64,000 bases of DNA from Polymyxa betae (taxonomy: Eukaryota > Endomyxa > Phytomyxea > Plasmodiophorida > Plasmodiophoridae): assembly GCA_003693705.1 (NCBI GenBank), contig RBZT01000853.1, forward strand, positions 1 to 64,000. The letters run 5' to 3'. Below, in pieces: positions 45,531 through 56,900 of the stretch. A program made the position numbers and the translations under genes. Each line of letters opens with the position of its first letter. Position 1 is the stretch's first letter. The notes below the pieces were generated by a model. The model saw only the letters and a program-made list of their open reading frames with translations. It did not search any database and was not told the origin of the DNA.

Positions 45531-45842
45531 TTATGCAACCCAGGCCTCATCGCAATAAAACCAACTTTCAATGCGATGTCGTGCTGATACCTTGAAATCG
45601 AAGCGTTCATTGCCGTTAGAATCAAGATAACGGAGTACACGGGGCCATTTCGTCTGAAAGGTGCCCGAGTTACCCAGAATTTGACACAGCATCTCACTGT
45701 TCATAATGGTTTTCATACCGCGCTGAATCCGTTCATCGCTGGAGCTGACAGACATCAAGAACGCCTTAGAGGCGGCTGCTAAAGCAGCCGAACCTAGTCC
45801 AATAAAAGCCCATGATCGGACTGTTAATCGTTCCATTTTCAA
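45531..45842 (-). CDS. Second Coa1/Tim21-like candidate, C-terminus unresolved
   Basis: MKMERLTVRSWAFIGLGSAA continues as a membrane helix, then SDERIQRGMKTIMNSEMLCQ, ILGNSGTFQTKWPRVLRYLD and SNGNERFDFK. The order helix, N-x-x-hydrophobic-LG and a beta-rich part matches Coa1/Tim21 and resembles the gene to its left. A GTATCAGC donor after RFDFK suggests that the rest lies in further exons between 45,322 and 45,530 (VGNANADFLYR is a candidate). I could not join them in frame. The two could be separate tandem genes or one misread gene. Confidence 0.4.
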   Translation of the reverse strand: MKMERLTVRSWAFIGLGSAALAAASKAFLMSVSSSDERIQRGMKTIMNSEMLCQILGNSGTFQTKWPRVLRYLDSNGNERFDFKVSARHRIESWFYCDEAWVA

Positions 45843-46020
45843 AAATGGCGATTTAAGGCAACGTCAATGATTGCAAGTGAGCATAAACATTTGCGCTGTA
45901 ACGTAAAGCGGCGCGGCCTGGTTTGTTGCTCCGAGCTCAAAACATTAGCAAAATTGTCTAAAATTTCTCAAAGCGGTCCTATCTTTGGACTGATATAGGG
46001 GCCATTTTAGAGAAGCAGTC

Positions 46021-48612
46021 ATGTTGGCCATACTGCTTCATGCGGATCAGACGCCAGGATCACCGACTACGTCCAGCTCCCATGATTTTGTCGGCCTCAA
46101 CACATTTCTCTTCGTGCTTATTATCGGGGTCTGCCTGTTTCTCGCCAGGGTAAAATGATATTTTTTCAAGCACGTTGAGGCTTTGTTGATTCTGAGCGCT
46201 GCTTAATGCATTTTATGACAAAGCTTCCGCTGTCTTTAATTTGAATGGGTTTTCTCCATCTTGCCTCGGATAGTGTTTGCGACTTTCTACTTTTCACTCT
46301 CCCATACCTTTTTTCTGAAGTTATAATAACAGCTGTTGTAGGTCATTCGGGAATATAGATTTCAGTACATACCGGCTTCAGCAGCTAGCATGCTTTTCGG
46401 TGTCGTAATCGGATTCATTATACTCTTTATTGGACGAGGTTCAACGCTGAGTTTTCAAACAGTCTTGTGCGTTGAGTGTTGTGATTCCTAGAGGAAACCG
46501 AATATGTTTGGTTTCAACCGAATCTCTTCTTCTACGTTCTGCTTCCACCCATCATATTTGATGCAGGATTCAGTCTAAAAAGGGTACTTTCTAACAAACG
46601 AACGACATCCGAATCGTCCTGAACGTAAATTTAGAAAGATTTTTTCCGGAATCTAGCCACGATCATGATGTTCGCCATTTTCGGAACGTTGGTATCGACG
46701 GTTGGTGCTTTTTTCCCATCACTGCTTCTTCTACTTATGTCACTTAGCTTGTAATCGGTTACTTCTTATATGGGCTTGCTAAGATCGGGTTTGTTGGGCT
46801 GGATCATTCCAACCCACTTGAATGGTGCATAAGTTTCGATTACTACATCATCATTGTTGATGTTGCTATAGCTTAACGTTCGCATCACTTCTATCTGCTG
46901 TGGACCCAGTCGCCACGTTATCGATTCTTGGATCACCTGATATCAATGCGGATCCGTTGCTCTATAGCTTGGTGTTTGGCGAGACAGTTCTTAATGACGC
47001 TGTATCAATTGTGCTGTTCAAGTATTCGCTGTTACAGTTTCCGTTTAATTCCTTCGGTTTCGTTACTCTCTTTTCCATCTCTCATCTAACCGTAAATACA
47101 TTATTTTGTTTACGCCTCTTAATTATCACCTTATCAAACGATCGCCTGATGCCATATTAGGACTTTCCAGCAAGCGGTGCCTACTCCGGAATCAACGTTC
47201 TCCATTGTGTCAATCTTTAGTAGTTTTGCGGGCGTTTCCATCGCCTCCACCATCGTCGGCATTGGGTAAGTATTTGAATTCTGTCCAATTCCTCTTCTCA
47301 CGAGATATCAGTGTCGCGCTGCTCTGCGCTTATGTATTCCGCTGTGTCGAGTTCAAGCATTCCCCTGCACACGAATACACACTCCTGTTCCTATTTGCAT
47401 ATTCGTCGTACTGTCTATCAGAGATCGCCGGGCTATCAGGAGGTTCCATCGACATTTACTCTGATTTCTGCTATGTGATTTATCTTGTTATCAGTCATGT
47501 CGTTATTTGTGTGTGGAATTGTCATGCATAACTATGCCTGGTACAGCCTATCGAATATATCGCGCCGATCAACGAAACACATATTTCACAGTTTTGCGCT
47601 GCTTTCAGAAACGTTCCTGTTCGCTTATCTGGGCATTACTGCTGGTGATGTCAGGCTATCACGAAGCGATAAAGTTTTGACGTGCTGGTTAGGGATTTCT
47701 GTGAAACCTGAGATTGGACTAAAATGGTCTCCCATTCTTATCTTCTTTACACTGTTCGCCTGCTTCTTATGTAATACTAAGTCGAGATTTTGCTGTGCTC
47801 TTAGTTTGATAATGCCTTTCCGCAGCTCGAGCGATGCATGTTTTCCCTGGTTCATTTCTAGCCAATCTCCGGCGAAATCGCAAAATCTCACTCCCTATGC
47901 AAATCGTTATGTGGTTCGCTGGTCTTCGAGGTATCAGCTTTACAAAGTTCATTTGAATCTTCGTCAATATTTTTCCTATTTGTTCCAGTTTCGTTTTGTT
48001 AAGCATTTCTATTCCGTCCTAATCTGCTGTTTCGTGTCTCAAAAGTTGATCTGAATCGTAATTGGGTTTATTATTTGTTTTGCCAGCACCAGAGTGGAAT
48101 TTAATCTCTCTCAGGGGCGGTCTCATTCGCGTTGGCGCTGTCGGTCGAGAGTCCAAACAGATCGGTGATAATCACAACGACCTTGACAGTTGTCTTCTTC
48201 ACCACCATTGTTTGTGGTGGTCTAACAGGTTCCAGACTTTGTCGTATATTTAATCACTTTATTGATAAGCTCCGACTAGAACCGCTACTGTCAAAACTGA
48301 ATTTGAGGCGTGACGGAAATGATGTTCGAAATCCCTTAATGCTCAATGAGTATAATGATTCTGAAGACGACGTCGATGATCGCAATTCACGTCCTACGAC
48401 TCCTGCTCTTGGTGGCATTCAGAAACTGTGGAACACCTTCGATGACACCGTATGCAACTTTTGCCAAATTTATATTATTCATCTACTGACGTCATTCTAA
48501 TTAGTATATGAAAGTGTGGTTTGGTGGACCATCACATAGCCGCCATGGAAGTAGTGAATCGCAGCAGATCTTATCAGTTCGTGGTACTAGCCCATCTGAT
48601 GTCGAACTGTAA
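46021..48612 (+). CDS. Na+/H+ exchanger (NHE/CPA1 family)
   Basis: A multi-pass antiporter exchanging Na+ or K+ for protons at the plasma or endosomal membrane. Exons start MLAILLHADQTPGS. First helix FLFVLIIGVCLFLARV, then YIPASAASMLFGVVIGFIIL. The family signature EYVWFQPNLFFFYVLLPPII with FDAGFSLKR is followed by ASLLSAVDPVATLSILG and LVFGETVLNDAVSIVLFKY, which contains the ion-binding FGE-x-x-x-ND. Later parts include CLSEIAGLSG, MHNYAWYSLSNISRRSTKHI and SETFLFAYLGITAG. The tail is short and acidic (NEYNDSEDDVDDRNSRPTTP) and ends SPSDVEL. At least ten short introns. The size suits an endosomal-type NHE. Exon borders are approximate. Confidence 0.88.
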
Positions 48613-48943
48613 CTCAGTAATCTGATCATTTATTAATTCATATCATGTATAATATAGCCTAGTAATCGATCTAATTATGCTCGGTTTTTGTAAACTCTAC
48701 CACTCATGCTTTCAACTGACTCAACACTGCCTTGACCCTGCATCTACTCCCAGTTAAAAATTCGATTGAATCAAAATTTTGCAGTTACCATTCTAATGAC
48801 ATTGGTTAGCTTCAGGCACGTGCCAGAATTTGGAGGACCAGAACAGAACCCGCCCATGAAGTTACGTCATTAAGAATGAGTCATTATCAGTCATCACCGG
48901 ACGCAACTGAGAATCAAATAATCGGCAAGAACTTTATGTGTTG
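48613..48943. other. Intergenic, no gene recognised
   Basis: A/T-rich spacer between the exchanger stop and the next gene on the same strand. No supported frame. It should contain the exchanger's 3' end and the promoter of the type I membrane protein. Confidence 0.3.
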
Positions 48944-51310
48944 ATGTGGAATGTAGTCGTACTAGTCCTGTTCTTGTTGTCGAGCAAAGCTTCAGGCGAT
49001 TGTTTCACGACTGCTGTCAGGTCGACTGCCGACTGCTTCCAGGCAATTACCTGCGATGCACCAAGCACCATCACCATTCAAATGGATGCATGCCGGAAGG
49101 CGTTCAACAGCGGTATTGTTAAATCTGGCTGTTCCGAACAGGTTCGAAGACGTCGCCTGCAGCAATGTTTTCTTGACAAAAATTTTGAAGGCTACAATAA
49201 CGCCGGCGTCGATCATTGCCGTTGTCAAAGCGTTGATTGTATCATCGGAAGCGAATGAATGCACTGCCGGCGTCAAGTTTCCTGCCGAAGAAATAGCCAC
49301 AGCGTTACGGCAGCAGATCGCCACCGTCGATGCGAAAGAAGCCGCCGCTGGTGTTAGTGATGATGATCTGGTTTTAACCAAGAAAAAGAAAGCGGCTGAG
49401 AGCCCATTGCTGATCACGGCTGATGACAATCAGGAAAGGTGATAATGGAGCTTTTACAATATTTGATCAAAGACGATTGAAATTTGCATAGCACCGGTAA
49501 AAGTACCAAACAAAGTCCTCAAAATGCTCTTACTTCAACGTAACTAATATTGTCGATTGCTCATTGTTGTTTGTTGCCATTTTACTGAATCTTCTCTCAA
49601 CCAGTTCATGAACCGTTATCCAGCTTTTTTGGGTAGTTGAGTTCCTCAATTATTTTGGCAATGGTGTCTGGACTTTCCTTTGACGTTATTTCTCGTGTTT
49701 CTTTCCCATTAATATCATCCTTTATCGAAAAGTGACTTTTTTCGAACCCTGTTTAGGAAGGAAACCGCCGAAATCAGTTCTGCGATCAAATCGTCGATCC
49801 AAGATGGTGATCAAGAAGATAGTGGTGAGACCACCCGTTCAGTGGGTAGTAAGCCTGGATTTGGCTCTTTTTTGTAACAATCGATCATCATAATCAAAGC
49901 AGTTCTGACATGATTTTCAGGAAGAAAGTTGGTGGAGTGGTTGGAGGTGTCGCTGGAGGTGTCGCTGGAGGCATCACACGCTCGAACCCGCTCTTGAACG
50001 CAGCCGGCGGTGTACTCGCCCAGAAGAGGGCGACGACGCCGGCCCCCGCTAAACCAAGTTCGGGACCATCCGATGACAGCGCGGCGGCGGCTGTAGCCAA
50101 TGCTGGTGCAGCTGTGGCCAGTGCTGGGGCTGCCATTGCCAAGACCTCGGCCGGTACGACCATGATCATGTCCTGGGGGGTTGTGCTTAAAAAACTGGCA
50201 TTCAGATGAACATGACGAGAAGGACGTCTCAAAAGATAAGAAAGGTAATCATGTTGTATTGTGTTTCATATTCACAGATTCGTTCAGAAAATTTCCCTTT
50301 TCTCCAAATGTTGTATTGATTATGGCGATAGGACACGACTCGGATACGAAAACGCCCGAGATCGTAGCAGGTATAAATGATCATCACTTTTTGGATCAGT
50401 TTCGACCTTCTTCTATCATTGTGATACTTATTCAGTTGAACACAATGGCAAGCTAGCGAAAATTGTCGAAGGTATCCACTTTGTGCTTGAAATTAGCTTT
50501 CTGAGGTTATTCCTAGTCGGAGATGAAAAGAGCCTAGCACCAAAGACCAAAATCGTCAATGGTATTATATCAGACGGTATGATTTTCTCGATCAACAATT
50601 CTTTTTTGTAGTTGAAGACGATGATCACGAAGTCGGTGAGAAAGCCCCGAAAACGTCCAAACGTCACGTCTCCGAGGACGACGACGATGACCGACGATCA
50701 TCGCCGCGACCAAAAACCGGTAGAATGTCGTGATTTTACCATTTCCACCAGTGGTGTGACTTCAGTAAAAGTTGCTTCGGGAGACCCATCTGTAATTGTT
50801 GATAGCCGTGGCCGATTCAGTATTCCAGATGATGAACTAGTGAAGCCCAAACTACCCTCAGAAGTATCCAGAACGTTTCTGTGGTTTCATACCTGCTAAT
50901 ATAGCTTTGTTGCAGAAAGGGGCCGTATCAGGACGTACTGAACAAGTGACTGAAATTGTCAGTTGTTGTCTTGGGGTTGGTATGACTTCATTTCTGAATA
51001 TTGGACAGAAGACGACGACAAAGTCAGTGTCCGGTAGTAATAGCGGTGATGAGATATCCACTAAATCTGCTCCATCTGTCGTGAATAATGGTACAACTGA
51101 GAAATCCTCTAAATCTGCTCCATCTGTCGTGAATAATGGTACAAAGACAACTTGAGCTGCATCGGTAATTGTTCATGTTGTTTGATGACAGAACCAGTAG
51201 CTGTAACATCAACTATTAACTGGTTACTGATTGGCCTCTTGGCTGGCGCAGCCATCATTGTTCTGATCGTCATCTTCATCGCAATCAGAAGAATTAGTGC
51301 CGCGGCCTGA
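48944..51310 (+). CDS. Candidate type I membrane protein with Cys-rich head and acidic, repeated stalk
   Basis: Begins with a signal peptide (MWNVVVLVLFLLSSKASG) and a head with several cysteines (CFTTAVRSTADCFQAITCDA, ACRKAFNSGIVKSGC). Stalk pieces in separate exons are charged or low complexity: KETAEISSAIKSSIQDGDQE, GGVVGGVAGGVAGG, an Ala-rich stretch (SDDSAAAAVANAGAAVASAG), DEHDEKDVSKDKK, VSEDDDDDRRSSPRPK and a twice-repeated KSAPSVVNNGT. It ends with a membrane helix (INWLLIGLLAGAAIIVLIVI) and basic residues. The head exon can be followed by a 31-base intron to CPNECTAGVKFPAEE. Not every junction closes in frame, so one gene is the simplest reading but two are possible. Function unknown; a surface protein is likely. 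Confidence 0.45.
51061..51143 (+). repeat. 48-bp direct repeat, two copies
   Basis: A block beginning ctaaatctgctccatctg is present at 51,061 and, unchanged over at least 35 bases, at 51,109. It encodes KSAPSVVNNGT twice within the stalk of the membrane-protein candidate. The identity points to a recent duplication. Confidence 0.8.
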
Positions 51311-51886
51311 TCGTCTCTCAACAACAAGGTTCGTCGAGTTGACAATTGGGGAGGTCCGAGACGGAGCAGTACGACGTGGTATTGGCACGATTTATATCCA
51401 TGAAGAGAACGTGCTAATCGGACTTTTCTAAGAGCGTCGTTCTTTCATCCGTTCGCTGTTTTAACGAAACGAATAAACATGGTCCGGAATAACCTTCGCT
51501 AATGAACCTGATCCAATGAGACTGTACGACCTGGCGATCTTGGGGTAGGAGGTGTTCGAGGGTGGGCGGCCAATGGCGATCGATCAGGATGTGCCAGGAC
51601 GTGGAGAGCCCGGCCCTGTCATACCATCGCCTAAACCGAATTCGTTCGAGATGAAGTCAGTGGAATACTGGCCCACCACCCCATTCATACATTCTGAATG
51701 TCACATCACAGCAATGCTGACTTAATATTCGATGATTTACACCCGAAGAAAACGCGCAGGTTGGTCGATTTTATGTTTTAACAGAACAGACCAGAAGATT
51801 GACAGTTGTTGTCAGTGCTACATCACGAGTTGATGTATTTGAGGCCAGGTAAGCACAAATATTAGTTGATCTACTTAATATGTTGT
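51311..51886. other. Intergenic, possible cytosolic-tail exon
   Basis: A plus-strand piece near 51,330-51,400 (NKVRRVDNWGGPRRSSTTWY) is protein-like and could be the cytosolic tail of the membrane-protein candidate, if the TGA at 51,308 is removed by an intron. The rest shows no coding signal and precedes the next start. Confidence 0.3.
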
Positions 51887-53708
51887 ATGACTGATAATAG
51901 TTCATTTATGGATGACGCCAATATCCAGCTAGAAACTCTACATCGTCAGGTTTTTGCTCTTGCCAAGCAATCACGAGCACGAAGTGCTGTCCCATGGAAT
52001 TCAATTCAGAGATCACGTATGCAGAAGGCCGCCATCGTTGAGATGGAAGATGATGCCAGCCTGGCCCGATTTGATATTGATATAACCGGAAACCAGGTCA
52101 AGGCGTTGACCGGACGACATCCTGGCGCCAATCGACGACAGATCGCTGATCTCATGCATCGGTTACGTGATGCCGATGCCATTGGCGTGTACGCCCGTCG
52201 GCAAGGGTTGCGCATCGTGGATGAGATCAACGAACAGATCGCCGACCTGATCGATAAGATTGAGAAACGAATGGTGCTTGTTGATCATGATGATCGTATG
52301 CCAAGATCAAAAGCATCACAAAGACGTGCTCATTATTTAGCTGTATTGGATGATCGACTGGATAAATCGAGGTCCACAATTGCTTATACTTGTTTTGGCT
52401 TTTCTTCTCCGTTTATATTCGTTTCTCCCCCTTGTTTGTTGATCTTTCATACAGCAAAAATCTGTCACGACGTGTTGTTTTGGTTCTCACAGTTTACTCA
52501 ATTTCGAGCAGGAGATGGAACAACGAACTTCGAACGCAGAACGCTGCCCTTCGTCAGGATATCGATGGGCTCAATCTGGAACGCCGCACCGACCTGGCCA
52601 TGCTGGCCCGCCTGGGCGACGCCGTCGTCGAGCAGCGGGTCGCGATTCGGACGCTGTTGGACGGCATACAGCAGGCCGAGCTGGGCCAGAACGCCGCTCT
52701 GGGTGAACTGGCCCCCTTGGAGACCCAACACAGAGCCGAAGCACAAACGTTCGCTGCGGGTTGGGCCAGGACGGCTGAACTTGATGAGCGGCATCGCGCT
52801 CTTGAGCAAGAAATCATTCGAATGAAGGTACTTTTGGGTTCTTCAGCTTGTTGCGTTTGTCTACTCAACAATCGGCTCTGTAGGGCGAAATGTATTTTGG
52901 TGAAAGTGGCCATACTGATCCAGATGATGCAGCTCAGGATATCATGTCTCGTACTGCCTGGCGTATCGGTAAAGACAAGGCTATGCTACAGGCTGTAACA
53001 GCTCGACATAAACAACTTCAAGGTTTAGTTCAGGATCTTCAACGACTTACAAGCACCACCAATTTCGATGAAATCGTGGCACGGCTGGAACGGGCCGATT
53101 CCGATCAGCTAGTCCAGTACGGCACGTTGCAATCGCTGATCGTCGAGCTGGCCGAACTGCAACGTGAGATGGTGAAATCCACAGGCTCGGAGCCTGGCAA
53201 ACGCCCTCCTAGCCCACGAGCCATCGTAATACCGGACCCGGAACAACTAGAGAACGAAGCTGTCAAACTAAGAGGGATATTCACATCAATGACAGATATG
53301 ATGATTGATATGATGGAGAGATTGAGGTTATCTGGTGTATCACTGTGTTCAGAAGCAATTAGAAATGGGTAAGATTACAGCCGAGATTCTTTAATTTTTA
53401 TTTGACCTTTTGCACGCTCTGGAAGTACAGAAATTATTGACTTCTGTTCGTTTTGGGGGGACCATACGTGTCGGTTCTTATAGAGTAACTGTAGAGTAAT
53501 GACGGTTGGTGTAACCGCTCAGAATATCGAATCAATTGTTGCTGGTCTCGAGGATGATATCATAACATTACTGAATCGATTGGGAATGCCGAATAAAGTA
53601 GGTATCGATCCTGGATGGAAAGATCCAGATAATGTTGAGGATACATTATGTGTTATGTTACCATCTCTACATCAATATATTGATGATGATGATATCGATA
53701 TCAGATAG
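51887..53708 (+). CDS. Outer dynein arm docking complex-like coiled-coil protein (ODAD1/CCDC63-like)
   Basis: Exons 51887-52371, 52512-52827, 52884-53336 and 53523-53708 join exactly to 479 residues. Nearly the whole protein is predicted coiled coil. The segment LDDRLDKSRRWNNELRTQNA followed by ALRQDIDGLNLERR resembles the conserved L-x-x-x-L-x-K ... N-x-x-LR-x-x-ID-x-L-x-x-ER motif of ODAD1 (CCDC114), CCDC63 and algal DC2. N-terminal helices (MQKAAIVEMEDDASLARFDI) and C-terminal ones (NIESIVAGLEDDIITLLNRL) flank it. Such proteins tether outer dynein arms to axonemal doublets, so they are found only in organisms with motile flagella. The match is by motif only; other coiled-coil proteins remain possible. 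It ends in an acidic IDDDDIDIR. Confidence 0.6.
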
Positions 53709-53913
53709 CATAATAAACCCTAACACTATCTACACCTCTGAAACCTACGACTGATCGGTGCAGCTGCAGACATTTCGATTTCCAGTGAGCCTTCTTCGTT
53801 CTTTAAAAGATTATGGGTCCAACCAAGCAAAGTCCGTGACGGACCTGGTCCATTGCGGAGCCTCTATATCACCAAGATTGATCAGAAAGAGAGCTCCTGT
53901 TGAGGGCTTTGTG

Positions 53914-56900
53914 ATGGGGCTGGATAGGGGCCAGCAGCCCTGGGCCGATGCCCTCTTCCCTCAAGATAAACATCAGAAGGCACCATTAGACCGTCCTATA
54001 TCGTCCTTACAAGATAAATGGCTACTTCTGCCTGCTTTCTTGAAGGTCCGTGGTCTTGTCCATCAACATATTGCATCATTCGACTATTTCGTTAACAAAG
54101 AGATGCATGATATTATGATGGCTAATCAGACTGGTAACGAAATGCTACCGAGACGTACGTTACCGCTCATGCCATGATACCAGTCACTTGTGATGCCGAT
54201 CCATCGTTCTTCTTACGTTATACCGGAATCAATGTGGGCATGCCATGTGCAGGTCTCTCATACTGACATCTCACTGTCCAACGTATCGTTACCTGAAACG
54301 TGAATAGATGACGATCTCATGTCCGCTACTCGTGTTACACCCAATGAATGTCGATTACGTAACATGACATACAGTGCTCCGATTACGGTGCGTACTGACC
54401 CACTTTAATAGTCGACCTCCAGTGATTTTGATTTGTTGATTCATATTCATGTCGCAATTGGATTTTGCTTCATTTAAACGCAAGTTTGACGAGCTTTTTA
54501 TTGGGCCTGGTGCTGTTTGAAGTTTTGAGAGACTAAAGACACAATGATTAGGTTGATGTGGAATACACACGAGGACGTCAGCTGGTACGACGAAAGGGCG
54601 TTACGATTGGAAAGATGCCCATCATGTTACGATCCAGTAAATGCGTTCTGACAAGAAAATCACACGAGGTTGATCATCGTGATCCGCTTGATTATCAGCG
54701 GTGCCTAAATTACTTGACAGGCATTGTCTAAACTAAAGGAATGTCCTCATGATCCTGGTGGCTATTTTGTATGTAAAGGTGCTGAGAAGGTCATTCTCAT
54801 TCAGGAGCAGCTTTCTAAGAACAGAATCATTCTGGAATCTGATTCCAAAACTGGTACGCTGCCATTCCCCAATCTGTTTGATTCACTTTTCCAAAACCTC
54901 TTTAAATCGTCGAGATCGAACAATTATCCTCTTGTTGCTTTCCGTAAAGAGAAAAATGCTGTTCGATTCTGGATCGTTTTCCGCGTTTGGTTACACCGAC
55001 TGGTCTCGTATTTAGGAGTGGTGAACGCCTCGATCACGTCGTCGACGCACGAACGGAAATCAAAGACCGATATCTACATGAAAAAGAACAGAATTCTGCT
55101 GAAGCATAACAGTCTCACTGAAGATATCCCCATCGCTATCGTTCTCAAAGGTAATGATCACCTCTGATGCGGTGCTGGCCCGGGCTCTGTGTCTTCATCG
55201 CTAACTGCTGCTGCAGCTATGGGTATCGAGACCGATCAGCAGGCTCTGCAAATGATCGGAAGCGAACATTGCTCACAGTTTATACCCTGTCTCGAAGACG
55301 CCAAATCCAACAAGGTCGCCTATCTGCAAAATTTGTTGTTTAGTGTTGATCGACCTTCTCATTGTTTCTTTGTTGAAAATGTTTCATTTTACGATAACTT
55401 TACGCGCTGAAGCCGAATGGCTATTTGCAGGTTTTCACCTCGCTTCAAGCATTGGAATATATTTCATCACGAGTTCGTGTGTCGGGTCAGCGCCGGTTTG
55501 GAAAGTCGTCACGAATCGACGAAGCTCGAGAGGCGCTGGCCACTCTGGTCCTGTGTCATGTTCCGGTCGTACAATACGACTTCCTTCTGAAATCCATCTA
55601 TGTTGCCTATATCATCCGTCGCCTCATTCATGTCTCCAATGATCCCAAACTGGTACAGTTTATCAGCAATAATATGCTCGGTTTCTCATACAAAATTGTG
55701 TACTAGGTTGATGATAAGGATTACTATGGTAACAAGCGATTAGAATTGGCTGGTCAGCTACTATCGCTGTTATTTGAAGATTTATTCAAGAAGTTCAATT
55801 TCGAACTATCCCGACATGCAACTGCCGTTCTATCGAAACCAACTCGAGCTGAACAATTCGATGTACTGAAATGTATTCGATTGGATACTATAACTCAGGG
55901 AATGAATATCGCTATATCAACTGGCAACTGGAAAGTCAAACGATTCCGAATGGATCGAGCTGGTGTGACACAGGTCATTAGGGTCCAACCCTAAACCCTA
56001 ACTATTTCTGATATTATTCCCAGGTTCTAACTAGACTCAGCTTCATCTCTGCTCTCAGTACGATGACCCGAATCACATCGCAATTCGAGAAAACGCGAAA
56101 AATCTCAGGTGCGGTTGACACCCGAATCTTCAATATTGCACGTGCGCTGAGCTCGTCGCCGTCGTACAGGTCCACGTTCGCTGCAGCCGTCGCAATGGGG
56201 GATGTTGTGCCCATCGGACACGCCCGAAGGTGAATCCTGTGGTCTCGTCAAGGTTCGTACCAGGATTGCCGTACTGGCCCTGTTCCCCGCTGATTCGTCG
56301 TTGTAGAATTTGGCTCTGCTGTCGCATATCACAACCGATACGGAATCTGGGCCCGTCGTACGTGTGCTGTTCGCATTGGGCGTTGAAGACATCCAGCTGG
56401 GTAAGAATGTCAGCTGCGTTTAGGCTCTGATCTTAGAGCGGCTAGTGTCTGGTGCTGAACATCTTGCTGGTGGTCATATCGTGTTCCTGAACGGTCTCGT
56501 GATCGGTGTCCATCTCAATGTTCAGCAGCTGGTTCGTGATGTTAGACGTTTGAGACGTCGCGGATTCGTTCATGAATTCGTCTCCATTTATGAGGATTTC
56601 GTACAGGTCAGTGACAGCTTTTGAGGGTTTCCTCGTTTTCCGGTTCTTTTTAGTTTATTGTTTCGTTCATATCAAGATTTCTCTTTCATATAATCCAGCT
56701 GTTTCTCACTGACAATCACTGGATAGCGTACTGTTTCGATATCAACTGATGGAGGACGTATTTGTCGTCCGTTATTGATCGTCGAGAATGGCAGATTATT
56801 GCTAACCCAGCGAGATATCGAAGACCTTCGCCGAGGTATTCGTTATTGCCATCTTCCTCGTATTATGCTTTTATCCCATGGCTCAGGCGTGCTGGAATTC

